Positions 1-8,929 of a DNA stretch of 64,000 nucleotides are shown here, in pieces (within the stretch, counting starts at the first letter, position 1; every line of letters begins with the position of its first letter). The stretch is from Bacteroidota bacterium (lineage in GTDB: Bacteria > Bacteroidota > Bacteroidia > Cytophagales > Cytophagaceae), in NCBI GenBank assembly GCA_023458555.1, contig JAEWYS010000015.1:62001-126000 (forward strand), given 5' to 3'. The position numbers and the translations under genes are program-made. The notes under the pieces were generated by a model. It saw only the letters and a list, made by a program, of their open reading frames with translations. It did not search any database and had not been told where the DNA came from.

Positions 1-303
1 TTCCCGGGCAATAATATCGGAAAAGTTCAGATTGCTTTTTTCTTTGCCATGGTGGATTATTTCGATAACCAGTGTTTTTATTCGTTCAATCAGGCTGCTA
101 TTCTTGTCATCGATAAGTTCAAATCCTGCGTTGGTAAGCACTACGCGTACCTTTTCGAGATCAATTTCTTCTTCAGATTGTATGCTGGCTTCACCGAGCG
201 ATATATCGTTTACGTGCATTCCGGCATCTTCCAGTTCTTCACGAACAACCCGGATGCACCTCGGACAAACCATATTCTTAATACGAAGTCTTACTTCTTT
301 CAT
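1..303 (-). CDS. HMA-domain regulator, likely AraC-type (partial)
   Basis: The gene runs off the left edge, so only the first 101 codons are visible. The ATG is at 303. The N-terminus has a ferredoxin-like heavy-metal-associated pattern with Cys13 and Cys16 (MVCPRC), followed by alternating charged and hydrophobic segments. In Bacteroidota, HMA-like N-termini of this form are commonly followed by an AraC-type helix-turn-helix of about 90 residues; that part would lie outside the window and is inferred. The gene follows the pump genes on the same strand, separated from them by a hairpin at 351-386, so it is a plausible metal-responsive regulator of the efflux module. It could instead be a plain metallochaperone. 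Confidence 0.7.
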   Translation of the reverse strand, partial: MKEVRLRIKNMVCPRCIRVVREELEDAGMHVNDISLGEASIQSEEEIDLEKVRVVLTNAGFELIDDKNSSLIERIKTLVIEIIHHGKEKSNLNFSDIIARE

Positions 304-350
304 ATGCATGGCTTAAGTTAACAAAAATGTTGTCGTAACCATAAAATCAG

Positions 351-386
351 ATCCATGAAACCGGAATAGTATCTGGTTTCATGGAT
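351..386 (-). terminator. Hairpin after the metal efflux genes
   Basis: A perfect 12-bp inverted repeat (351-362 with 375-386) has a 12-nt loop and sits just after the adaptor stop codon on the minus strand. Only a short T run follows, so termination may be partial and allow read-through into the HMA regulator. Confidence 0.5.
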
Positions 387-395
387 TCTTATGTA

Positions 396-1622
396 TCAAT
401 GACCGTGCCCTATATCGCCACCCTGGTTTTGTATTTCCATTGCCTTCAGATAGTATGTTCCTTTTAGAACCATCGGATAGGATTTTTCCGGCTGCTCAAT
501 GAATTCATAACTTGTAAATCCGTTATCACTGATTCCTGTTTTGATTGCGTATCGGGCAAAAATATAGCTCGTATCCCGGCTGATAATGGTATCTGTAAGG
601 GCGTATACATAATTCAGATCACCCATCATGATGATAGCATCATCGGGCAGAGCCTCGGTTTTTGTCTGCGCTGTGACAATGCGTGCATGCACAAACATGC
701 CCGGCATGAGCAGCTGACTTTTGTTGTTGCGTATTTCGGCATGGATTCCGATCGATCTGCTCGTTTCATCATATGCTTTGCCGACCGCAAAAATCTCGCC
801 TTGATATTGTTTATCACCTTTTTCTGAAAATCCGAAAAGCACTTTCTGGCCTATTTTTACCTTATCAGCGTCCTTTTCGAAAACATGCAGATCAATATGA
901 ACATGATGGTTATCGACTACAGAGAATAACTCGGCAGCCGGATTGGCATAGGAGCCTGTTGATATATTTATGCGGTGCACATAGCCGTTAATAGGGGTTT
1001 TGACCGGTATGCCGGAAACCAACTGGCCTTTTCTGACAGCATCTGCTGAGATTCCCAGCAGCTTAAGCTGGCTTTCGAGACTGGCTGCCATGGATCTTTT
1101 ATTTTCAAAATCAGTTTTTGCAAACTGAAGTTTTTTAGTTGCCACCACTTTTTCGCCGGCAAGTATTTCCTGTCTTTCAAACTCATTACGGGCATACTCC
1201 AGATCACTCCGGGCTTTGAGATAATTTTCCTGAATTTGTATTATTTCCGGATTTTCTATGACAGCCAGTGTCTGACCGGCGCTTACTTTATCCCCCTGAA
1301 TGACAAAAATTCTGGCAACAAGTCCGCCAAGAAGGGAAGATACGGCCGCTTTATTCTGCGGCGGCAGTTCAAGAGTGCCGTTGGCTGGTATCATTCCTTC
1401 CAGATGCCGGTATTCGGGGAAACCGATTTGCATTCCAATGATATCCATCTGCTTTTGAGTCAGCCTCAGATGTGTGTCCTTTTCTGAATGATTGTCAGAC
1501 CCGCTTTCGGGACTTTCATGATCGTGTTCGTCATGATCGTGGTTTTCTGATTTGCATCCGTTGCCGATGAATAGAATAAGCAGAAAAGAAAATATAATTG
1601 TAGTATGAAATAGTGCTTTCAT
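396..1622 (-). CDS. RND efflux periplasmic adaptor lipoprotein (CzcB/CusB type)
   Basis: A 408-residue membrane-fusion protein that would bridge the inner-membrane RND pump to the outer-membrane channel. The N-terminus is a lipoprotein signal with the lipid-attachment cysteine at residue 23. A His/Asp-rich stretch (about residues 27-50) follows and could bind metal in the periplasm. The centre has the barrel-sandwich and coiled-coil hairpin pattern of HlyD-like adaptors, and the beta-barrel section leads to a divergent C-terminus ending GHGH. The start codon overlaps the pump stop codon by one base (TAATG), so the two are translationally coupled. The His content and CzcA-like pump suggest divalent metal export; the exact ion cannot be read from the sequence. 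Confidence 0.93.
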   Translation of the reverse strand: MKALFHTTIIFSFLLILFIGNGCKSENHDHDEHDHESPESGSDNHSEKDTHLRLTQKQMDIIGMQIGFPEYRHLEGMIPANGTLELPPQNKAAVSSLLGGLVARIFVIQGDKVSAGQTLAVIENPEIIQIQENYLKARSDLEYARNEFERQEILAGEKVVATKKLQFAKTDFENKRSMAASLESQLKLLGISADAVRKGQLVSGIPVKTPINGYVHRINISTGSYANPAAELFSVVDNHHVHIDLHVFEKDADKVKIGQKVLFGFSEKGDKQYQGEIFAVGKAYDETSRSIGIHAEIRNNKSQLLMPGMFVHARIVTAQTKTEALPDDAIIMMGDLNYVYALTDTIISRDTSYIFARYAIKTGISDNGFTSYEFIEQPEKSYPMVLKGTYYLKAMEIQNQGGDIGHGH

Positions 1623-4600
1623 TATTGGTTTCCTCCAAGTAAATAGTCGAGTTGAATGGCATTTTGATTTAACTGCTCAAGTATATTGAGATAATTGAGC
1701 TTTATCTGATTCGCATCATTGATATTCTGCAATAACTCAGTATAGCCGGCTTCTCCGGTACGATAGGCTTTGTATGAGAGATCCGTAAGCCTGTCGGACT
1801 GGGGCAGAGCCGATTCTGTATAAAATTTATGAGTGTCAGAATATTTCTGATAATTGGCATAGGTCTCATTGATGTTATTTCTGAGCTCCAGTGAGACATT
1901 GTCAAGTCCGGATTTTGCTTTAAGAACTCCCACCCGGGCGGCCTGTATACGGGCCTTCTGAGGGCCAAACCATATCGGGATAGATAAACCGGCGGAAACA
2001 TTATTAAATCTGGTATCCCTGCCTGCATAAATTTCATCTCCCTGAGCATTGACGGGGTGAAAACCCTGTAATGTCTGGGAATGAAATCCAAGACTCAGAC
2101 CCGGCAAGAGACGTGCGGATTCCAGCTTCCGCCCGGCTTCAGCCGAGCTGATATTTTGTCTGGCAGCCATCATTAAAGGATGACTGGAATACTCTGCCGT
2201 ATCCTTTTTTGCAGGTTCATAAACAATTGACGCATCTGCCAGGATAAAATCATCAGGATATACGATCAGGGTCTTTAATTTCCGATACAGGCTTCGGTAA
2301 TCTGCTTCTGCTATAAAGATCCGGTTTCGTATTTCAAGAAGCCTGGTTTCGGCCGAAATGATTTCCAGATAAGGAGATTCGCCTGCTTCGAACTTTAATC
2401 TGGCAAACCGGTCAAACTGACTATACAGCGTATCCAGCTGTTTGAGTGTATTGATGCGTTCTCTGGCTACAAGCGCCCGATAATAGAGTTGCCTGACATC
2501 TCTTTCCAGTAGTTTGCGGATATGCTCGTAAGCAAATACACCGGCTTTATATTCCTCGTTGAGCAGCCTGCCCATGGCTGAGTATTCCAGTGGATTGTTA
2601 AAATCCTGGGAAATGGTAAATGAATTGTCATTGGCGAAACTGTCAAACTGTCCGTAAGCTCCGCTGATGCTTGTCGGCTGTATGCTGACTGCAGTCTTTT
2701 TCAGCGTATGAAGCCGGTCTTTTTCATAGGCAGCCTCTTGTATGCCAGGATTATTCTCATGGGCTATTCTGATGGCCTGATCGAGACTGATGGTATCTGT
2801 CGGGTTACCAGTCTGGCCTTTGTTGATAAACGGTAACAGAACAAGTAAAGGCAATATAAACAGGATCTTTCCGAAAAGACGTAACTTGAATTTCATATTT
2901 TCAAAGAGGATATAAAGTACAGGAAGTACAAACAGCGTCAGAATTGTTGAGGTAATCAGGCCGCCGATTACAACCGTGGCCAGAGGCCTTTGTACTTCGG
3001 CTCCTGCAGAAGTCGAAAAAGCCATAGGAATAAATCCCAGAGAGGCAACAGTAGCTGTCATTAATACCGGGCGCAATCGTATACTTGTCCCTTCAATAAC
3101 TCTCTGGTACAAATCTTTTATACCCTGCTCTTTTAAATCATTGAAAATAGCAATCATGACGATCCCGTTTAATACAGCAACACCTGACAGGGCAATAAAC
3201 CCGACTCCGGCTGATATACTAAATGGCAGCCCCCTGATGATCAGAGAGAAAATGCCGCCGACTATAGCAAAGGGAATGGCAGTAAAGATCAGTAGCGTAT
3301 GCCGGACTGAATTGAAGGTAACATACAGCAGAAGAAGGATAACCAGCAGAGCAATCGGGACGATCGTCATTAATCTGCGCTGACCGTCTTCCAGATTTTT
3401 AAACTGTCCGCCATATTCAATAAAGTATCCGGAAGGAAGCTTTAGCTGAGCGTTTAAAATTTCTTCTACATCACTTACCACACTTTTAATATCTCTGTTT
3501 CTGACATTGAGTCCGATAATGATTTTGCGCTGGGCCTTTTCACGGCTTATCTGAGAAGGGCCTTCTCTGACACTTATATCCGCAATCTCTGTCATTGGGA
3601 TTTGTGCACCGTTGCCGGTCGGCACATACAGATTTTTCAGATCCTCAATATTGGATCTGTATTTTTTGTCGAGGCGGATTTTAAGATCAAAGCGCTTTTG
3701 TTCCTCGTATACGATGCCTGCCTGCTCTCCGGCAAAAGCTGCCTGAAGAATCAGATTGGCCGTGGTAATATCGATTCCGTACTGAGCCATTTTTTCACGC
3801 CGGTACTCAACGATGATCTGTGGAAGGCCTTTGGTCTTTTCAATATATATGTCCCCAATGCCCTTTACATTTTTAATAAGCTTTCCGGCTTTTTCTGCAT
3901 TAGAGGCCAGAATATCGAGATCCTCGCCAAATAGTTTAATGACTATATCCTGCTTGGCGCCGGTCATTAGCTCGTTGAAGCGCATTTGTATCGGCTGCAT
4001 GAAACCAATTTCTACTCCCGGAAGGACAGAGAGCTTTTCGGCCATTTTACCGGCCAGCTCTTCTTTTGTTCCGGCAGAGGTCCACTCGTCTTTATCCTTG
4101 AGCACAACGATCAGGTCGCAGGCTTCCATAGGCATAGGATCGGTCGGGATTTCTGCCGAGCCTATCTTGCCGACAATATCTTTTACCTCCGGGAAGTTTT
4201 TTTCCAGAATTTCGCCTGCTTTGAGGGTCGTCTGAACGGTTTGCTCAAGAGAAGATCCGGGAGTCAGCCGAAACTCGATGGCAAAATCTCCTTCATCAAG
4301 ATTGGGTATAAACTCACCTCCTAAACGGGAAAACGCAAAAAGAGAACTAACAAATAAAACCAGAGCGGAGATCCAGACCACCGTTTTGTATTTCAGAACC
4401 TGCCTGATGGCCGGCGTATAGATGCCGGTAATACGCCGCATCAGACGGTCTGCGAAACTTTCCCTGTCACTTCGCTTCAGAAAGAGACTGGATGCTGCCG
4501 GTACATAGGTCATGGAAAGTATGAGCGCGCCAAGTATGGCAAAAGTCACAGTTATAGCCATGGGCTTAAACATTTTGCCTTCGATCCCTGTAAGAGCGAG

Positions 4601-5986
4601 TATGGGGAGATAAACAATCATGATGATCAGCTCCCCGAAAGCTGCCGATTTTCGGATTTTAACCGAAGCCTTTATGACTTCATTATTAAAATCTTCCCGG
4701 CTGCCAAGTCTGTCCGGACTCAGTTTATGCAACCGGTGAATGATGGCCTCGACAATAATTACCGCACCGTCAACGATAAGTCCGAAGTCAATTGCGCCAA
4801 GGCTCATCAGGTTTCCTGAAATTCCAAAGAGATTCATCATGCCAAGAGCGAAAAGCATGGAAAGGGGAATTACTGAGGCCACTACCAGACCTGCTCTGAG
4901 ATTGCCTAAAAAGAGCACCAGGACAAAAACTACAATCAGACCGCCTTCTACCAGATTTTTGGTAACTGTGCTGATTGCTCTGGAAATAAGATCTGACCGG
5001 TCAAGAAATACATGCACTTTAACGCCTTCGGGCAAAGTCGACTGTATACTTTGCATTTTTTCGTTGACGAGTTTGCTTACCTGATTGGAATTGGCATCCT
5101 TGAGCATCAGAACAATACCGCCCACTGCTTCTCCTTTGCTGCCATTGGTCAATGCTCCGTAGCGAACGGCAGCACCATAATCGACCTGCGCAATATCTCT
5201 CACGAGAACCGGAAGTCCCTCAAGGGTAGCAACACGGATATTGCGGATATCGTCAAGTGACCGAATCAGGCCCAGGCCTCTGATAAAATATGCTTCCGAA
5301 TTTTTTTCTATATAAGCGGAGCCTGTATTGGCGTTGTTGCCGGTGAGGGCTGTGTATACATCCGGAATAGTCAGATTAAAGTTCCTTAGCTTATTGGGGT
5401 TTACTGCAACCTCGTATTCTTTCAGATAGCCGCCAAACGAGCTGACTTCTGCTACACCGGGTACACCCAAAAGCTGTCTTTTAACGATCCAGTCCTGAAT
5501 CGTTCTCAGTTCCATCAGACTATACTTTTCTTCATACCCCTCGACCGGTTCAAGAATATACTGGTAAATTTCGCTTAGTCCGGTCGTGATGGGCCCGAGT
5601 TCCGGTCTCCCCATTTCTTCCGGAATAGCTTCCTGAGCCACCAGCAGACGTTCACTAACCAGTTGCCTGGCTTTGAGAATATCCATATTTTCTTCAAAAA
5701 CAACGGTAACCACAGAAAGTCCGAAACGGGAGATTGACCGGATTTCTTCGATACCTGGTATATTGGCCAGAGCGATTTCTACAGGATACGTAATAAACTG
5801 CTCGACTTCCTGAGCAGCCAGGGTTTGTGATGAAGTAATTACCTGCACCTGATTATTGGTAATATCGGGTACGGCATCAATGGGCAAGTTTTTTAATGAA
5901 TATACCCCCCAGGCAATCAGCATAATTACACCGGTGAATACAATGATTTTATTTCGCACACAATATGCGATAAGCTGATCAATCAT
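1622..5986 (-). CDS. CzcA-type heavy-metal RND pump fused to a TolC-like outer-membrane factor
   Basis: A 1454-residue protein with two parts. Residues 1 to about 1030 form a full RND transporter, with the first TM helix at 13-30 and two porter/docking regions. The TM4 signature DFGLIVDGAVIIVE lies near residues 400-413. That DFGxxVDGA form is the HME1 type described for Zn/Co/Cd pumps, rather than the Cu/Ag form. From about 1031 the chain passes a hydrophobic stretch (about 1040-1055) and enters a TolC/CzcC-like region with long helices (about 1065-1454). Energy comes from the proton gradient. The fusion puts pump and exit duct in one polypeptide, an architecture found in other Bacteroidota. 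Unless it is proteolytically split, the hydrophobic linker must cross or anchor between membranes. It lies downstream of the His-rich small protein and upstream of the adaptor. Confidence 0.93.
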   Translation of the reverse strand: MIDQLIAYCVRNKIIVFTGVIMLIAWGVYSLKNLPIDAVPDITNNQVQVITSSQTLAAQEVEQFITYPVEIALANIPGIEEIRSISRFGLSVVTVVFEENMDILKARQLVSERLLVAQEAIPEEMGRPELGPITTGLSEIYQYILEPVEGYEEKYSLMELRTIQDWIVKRQLLGVPGVAEVSSFGGYLKEYEVAVNPNKLRNFNLTIPDVYTALTGNNANTGSAYIEKNSEAYFIRGLGLIRSLDDIRNIRVATLEGLPVLVRDIAQVDYGAAVRYGALTNGSKGEAVGGIVLMLKDANSNQVSKLVNEKMQSIQSTLPEGVKVHVFLDRSDLISRAISTVTKNLVEGGLIVVFVLVLFLGNLRAGLVVASVIPLSMLFALGMMNLFGISGNLMSLGAIDFGLIVDGAVIIVEAIIHRLHKLSPDRLGSREDFNNEVIKASVKIRKSAAFGELIIMIVYLPILALTGIEGKMFKPMAITVTFAILGALILSMTYVPAASSLFLKRSDRESFADRLMRRITGIYTPAIRQVLKYKTVVWISALVLFVSSLFAFSRLGGEFIPNLDEGDFAIEFRLTPGSSLEQTVQTTLKAGEILEKNFPEVKDIVGKIGSAEIPTDPMPMEACDLIVVLKDKDEWTSAGTKEELAGKMAEKLSVLPGVEIGFMQPIQMRFNELMTGAKQDIVIKLFGEDLDILASNAEKAGKLIKNVKGIGDIYIEKTKGLPQIIVEYRREKMAQYGIDITTANLILQAAFAGEQAGIVYEEQKRFDLKIRLDKKYRSNIEDLKNLYVPTGNGAQIPMTEIADISVREGPSQISREKAQRKIIIGLNVRNRDIKSVVSDVEEILNAQLKLPSGYFIEYGGQFKNLEDGQRRLMTIVPIALLVILLLLYVTFNSVRHTLLIFTAIPFAIVGGIFSLIIRGLPFSISAGVGFIALSGVAVLNGIVMIAIFNDLKEQGIKDLYQRVIEGTSIRLRPVLMTATVASLGFIPMAFSTSAGAEVQRPLATVVIGGLITSTILTLFVLPVLYILFENMKFKLRLFGKILFILPLLVLLPFINKGQTGNPTDTISLDQAIRIAHENNPGIQEAAYEKDRLHTLKKTAVSIQPTSISGAYGQFDSFANDNSFTISQDFNNPLEYSAMGRLLNEEYKAGVFAYEHIRKLLERDVRQLYYRALVARERINTLKQLDTLYSQFDRFARLKFEAGESPYLEIISAETRLLEIRNRIFIAEADYRSLYRKLKTLIVYPDDFILADASIVYEPAKKDTAEYSSHPLMMAARQNISSAEAGRKLESARLLPGLSLGFHSQTLQGFHPVNAQGDEIYAGRDTRFNNVSAGLSIPIWFGPQKARIQAARVGVLKAKSGLDNVSLELRNNINETYANYQKYSDTHKFYTESALPQSDRLTDLSYKAYRTGEAGYTELLQNINDANQIKLNYLNILEQLNQNAIQLDYLLGGNQ

Positions 5987-6040
5987 TGAATTGACTAATT
6001 AATTTGAAATAAAACAAATAAAGTAAAAGAGAGAGTTGCT

Positions 6041-6418
6041 TCAGGCAGCCTGAGGAGGTTGCAGGAGAGTGCTGATCAGAGAAAAATGATAATGGAGCGT
6101 GTACCAGTCTTTGTTCTCGAGTATAGCTGTTGGCAAAGTATGTACACTAAAAATATCCTGAGGCTCCGTATGAATATAAAGCGGCGGAGCACTGTGAAGG
6201 TGCAGATCCGGCAGATCGCAATGATCGCTGTGGCCGTGCTCGGTAAGATAATGCAATGCCAGAAAATCGATAAATGACAGGGGATGTCCTGAACAGGACT
6301 GGTGTTCATTGAAATGCTCTATAAGCTGGGGTATCTTAATAAACTCTTTGTTTGCCATAGGAAAGATTCCGGCAATCAGTAAGTTTATGCCCAATGATAT
6401 AGTTAAAAGTCGTTTCAA
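6041..6418 (-). CDS. Small exported His-rich protein of the metal-efflux operon
   Basis: 125 residues with an N-terminal hydrophobic segment (about 5-22) that reads as a signal peptide or membrane anchor. The mature part is rich in His, including the cluster EHGHSDHCDLPDLHLHSA, and has two Cys. It is the first gene of the minus-strand run, 54 bases before the RND pump, so it is probably co-transcribed. I do not recognise a named family. The composition suggests periplasmic metal binding or sensing ahead of the pump; this is inference from residues and position only. Confidence 0.75.
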   Translation of the reverse strand: MKRLLTISLGINLLIAGIFPMANKEFIKIPQLIEHFNEHQSCSGHPLSFIDFLALHYLTEHGHSDHCDLPDLHLHSAPPLYIHTEPQDIFSVHTLPTAILENKDWYTLHYHFSLISTLLQPPQAA

Positions 6419-6695
6419 GAACTGACCATGATTTTTGCGAATATACTGATTTTATTGCTTAAAAGTTCCGCAAATGAATCAAAAGTTGCAAACTCCGATC
6501 CATGCAGACATAGCGGGTTATGTGCTTGATGAAGAGTGTTTTGAATAGTATTGTGCTGAATGATATGGAGCGCTTGTCAGGATATATGCTTGAAAACTCC
6601 CGGACATTCACAGTATTATCCTTGTATGAAATTTTATTTTCTTACTTTTTGTTTGCATCTTGTGATTATATAATTCAAATCATCATCTGATATCT

Positions 6696-7046
6696 ATGAG
6701 AAGTATTTATAATTTCTTTGTACTGGCGGCTGGGATAGTATCAATGGTTGCCTGTTCCGGTGGCAATTCTTCCAATGTTGACAAAACTTTTTACGTAAGA
6801 GGAAATTGCGGCATGTGTGAAAAACGTATTGAAACTACTGTAAAAGGAGTTTCGGGAGTAGTATCTGCTGATTATGATGTCAGTAAAGAAATTCTGTTTG
6901 TAACTTTTGACTCTACAGCAACTGATGAGCTGACAATTCATGAGGCTCTTGCCAATGTGGGGCATGAGACCAGTCATGTAGCGATGAATCAGGCTGCGCA
7001 TGATGAACTGCCTGAATGCTGCAAGAAGTCAGCGGGCAAGCACTGA
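6696..7046 (+). CDS. HMA-domain lipoprotein (metal-binding)
   Basis: 116 residues. The signal peptide ends in a lipobox with the lipid cysteine at residue 20. A heavy-metal-associated domain follows (about 30-95) with the metal-binding pair Cys38 and Cys41 (GNCGMCEKR). The tail contains another Cys pair and several His (DELPECCKK). It is transcribed divergently from the efflux operon across a 277-base gap, so the two probably share a regulatory region. The likely role is capture of Cu, Zn or Hg ions at the envelope. The ion is not determined. Confidence 0.85.
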   Translation: MRSIYNFFVLAAGIVSMVACSGGNSSNVDKTFYVRGNCGMCEKRIETTVKGVSGVVSADYDVSKEILFVTFDSTATDELTIHEALANVGHETSHVAMNQAAHDELPECCKKSAGKH

Positions 7047-7068
7047 TATTTGGCAGACAAAACTTTAA

Positions 7069-7109
7069 GGCACCGCATTTGTATATTTAGCAGAAAAGCG
7101 GTGTCTTTT
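7069..7109 (+). terminator. Terminator after HMA lipoprotein
   Basis: GGCACCGC pairs with GCGGTGTC (one G-U pair) across a loop of about 21 nt, followed by five T. The loop is long, so strength is moderate. Confidence 0.55.
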
Positions 7110-7561
7110 TATTTCCAGTCTTTTCTGGCACATGCCCATGTTCTCACGGGAAACAGGTTGAAGCCTACCCGGGGCCTTATACTTTCAAAATTTGGATTAG
7201 TACCGAAATCCATATCATAGGCCCTGACATTCATAAACCGCTTCTGAAACGCGGGAACTTCATCATTAATTATAACGAAGTATTTGGAGGCGTCACTGCT
7301 TTGTGAATAAGCAGGTGAGCTCAGATATTCCGATATCTCTGTTTCTGCGGGGGCTTCCGGCATGGAATACAGAGGTGGCAGAAGGAATGGATTCATTGTC
7401 AGAGAATCCCTCTCTGGCTGACCGGGAGATTGTTCCGGTTGGAGGGTCTTTTTAAAACAACGATTGCTCATACATAGTAAATCATCCTGAGCCATACTAC
7501 AGGTTACTGATCCTGTCCAAAGCAATATGTATATACCACTTATTAATATTCTTTCCCGCAT
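7109..7561 (-). CDS. Uncharacterised exported protein
   Basis: 150 residues from an ATG at 7561. It has a signal peptide (about 1-24, ending SMAQ), then a Cys pair (CMSNRC), a Pro/Ser-rich middle (about 45-90) and a C-terminal part with aromatic and basic residues. No family is recognised. It stands alone between the HMA lipoprotein and rsmG. Codon use looks like its neighbours, so I take it as a real gene, but the function is unknown. Confidence 0.6.
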   Translation of the reverse strand: MRERILISGIYILLWTGSVTCSMAQDDLLCMSNRCFKKTLQPEQSPGQPERDSLTMNPFLLPPLYSMPEAPAETEISEYLSSPAYSQSSDASKYFVIINDEVPAFQKRFMNVRAYDMDFGTNPNFESIRPRVGFNLFPVRTWACARKDWK

Positions 7562-7686
7562 AATCTTCTACTTCTCCCATCAGACTAACCCGCAGAACTG
7601 TAAAATGGTTTTAGCGTTGCACGAATGTGACGGCACATATACCGGCAGGATGCAGACAACATTCAAAAGTGGATAAGAACCCCGTG

Positions 7687-8316
7687 CTATATGCTTCTGT
7701 GCGGAATATAGATTACTTTCTTAGTTTCAAAAAAATCTTCCTCAAAGTATCTTGAAAGCTCGAAAGACTGGAACTTTACCGGAAGCTCAGACAATTCCTC
7801 AAGCAGATCGCCGCCTTTAAGATAAAGGACTCCGTTGGGAAACTCATTGAAATTGTCTTTTTCAAACTTATTATGTATCCACCCCCAGAACGGTGTAATG
7901 CGGGTTACGGCTCTGCTCACTACAAAGTGATACCGGCTTTTCAGAGATTCAGCTCTGTCCTGACTTGCAGTTACGTTTTTGAGATTAAGAGCCCGGGCTA
8001 CTTCATTTACGACTTTTATTTTCTTGCCTATGGAGTCGACAAGGTGAAAGGAGGTATCCGGAAACATGATTGCCAGGGGAATACCGGGAAATCCGCCGCC
8101 TGTACCTACGTCAAGGACTTTGGTCCCAGGTACGAAGCGCATGACCCGGGCTATGCCAAGTGAATGAAGCACATGTCTCTCGGTCAGATGCTCTATGTCT
8201 TTGCGGGAAATGACATTAATTTTTGCATTCCAGCTTTCATAGAGATCCGGCAGAAGACCAAACTTTCTTACCTGATCCTGGCTGAGATCGGGAAAGTAGC
8301 GTAATAGTGTCTCCAA
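7687..8316 (-). CDS. rsmG: 16S rRNA (guanine-527-N7) methyltransferase RsmG
   Basis: 209 residues, the usual size for RsmG. The SAM-binding loop VLDVGTGGGFPG lies at residues 67-78, and the family pattern NVISRKD is at 34-40. The start is a TTG at 8316; the codon immediately upstream in frame is a stop, so no longer form exists, and the N-terminus aligns with relatives from this residue. The enzyme methylates G527 in the 530 loop of 16S rRNA in the cytoplasm. It lies 7 bases downstream of the sigma factor gene and is probably in its operon. Confidence 0.95.
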   Translation of the reverse strand: METLLRYFPDLSQDQVRKFGLLPDLYESWNAKINVISRKDIEHLTERHVLHSLGIARVMRFVPGTKVLDVGTGGGFPGIPLAIMFPDTSFHLVDSIGKKIKVVNEVARALNLKNVTASQDRAESLKSRYHFVVSRAVTRITPFWGWIHNKFEKDNFNEFPNGVLYLKGGDLLEELSELPVKFQSFELSRYFEEDFFETKKVIYIPHRSI

Positions 8317-8323
8317 TTAGGTA

Positions 8324-8929
8324 CTAGATTTGATCTTTGCGATTTTTTACCAGATCATACAGAAGTTCGCGGGCACGGTGGAGTTGTGCTTTTACTGTGC
8401 CGAGCGGTGCGTTGATTTCAGTTGCTATTTCTTCATAGGAGAGCTCCTGAAAGTATCGAAGTTTGACAAGAATCTGATATTTTGCAGGCAGCTTGGTGAC
8501 AATAGTCTGGATAATATCTATTTTTTCAGCCTTTATCGCTACTTCCTGAGGATTTAGATTGGCATCTTTGATATCGATATCAACATTGTCACCGCTATCA
8601 TCTTTGAACGTGGTATGAATACTCATCGTATCGATTTTTTTCTTTCTGATAAAATCGATACAATTGTTGGTCGCAATACGAAACAACCACGTACTGAATG
8701 TAAATTCAGGATTGAACTTTTTCAGATTCTTAAATGCCTTGGCAAAGGCTTCTATGGTCAGATCATCTGCATCATCAACATTACGGACCATCTTAAGAAT
8801 CATGTGATACACCGGCTTTTTGTAACGCTGCATAAGCTCAGCGTATGCCTTTTCATCACCATTCTTTGCGGCTTCTATAAGAAGAAAATCTTTTTTTGCC
8901 TTGTCTGAAAATTCCTTGTTTACTTCCAT
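8324..8929 (-). CDS. RNA polymerase sigma factor, ECF-like
   Basis: 201 residues. Region 2 lies at about 25-95 (DADDLTIEAFAKAFKN and STWLFRIATNNCIDFIRKK). Region 4 lies at about 140-195 with the helix-turn-helix YEEIATEINAPLGTVKAQLH. There is no region 1 or 3, as in the group IV family. Its start overlaps the end of the glycosyltransferase gene by 10 bases. No anti-sigma gene lies beside it, so its control is not of the usual adjacent-partner type. Which regulon it drives cannot be seen here. Confidence 0.92.
   Translation of the reverse strand: MEVNKEFSDKAKKDFLLIEAAKNGDEKAYAELMQRYKKPVYHMILKMVRNVDDADDLTIEAFAKAFKNLKKFNPEFTFSTWLFRIATNNCIDFIRKKKIDTMSIHTTFKDDSGDNVDIDIKDANLNPQEVAIKAEKIDIIQTIVTKLPAKYQILVKLRYFQELSYEEIATEINAPLGTVKAQLHRARELLYDLVKNRKDQI

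Noticed and set aside
2976..3383. A 135-codon frame on the plus strand within the RND pump gene
   Set aside because: It is antisense to a well-supported coding region and shows only the compositional shadow of the pump codons.
1622..5986. Copper/silver pump (CusA) label for the RND protein
   Set aside because: The TM4 motif has the DFGxxVDGA form associated with Zn/Co/Cd pumps, so a copper assignment is not supported.
6529..6690. A 53-codon open frame between the efflux operon and the HMA lipoprotein gene
   Set aside because: Start has no supporting context, the product has no recognisable features, and it occupies the shared promoter region.
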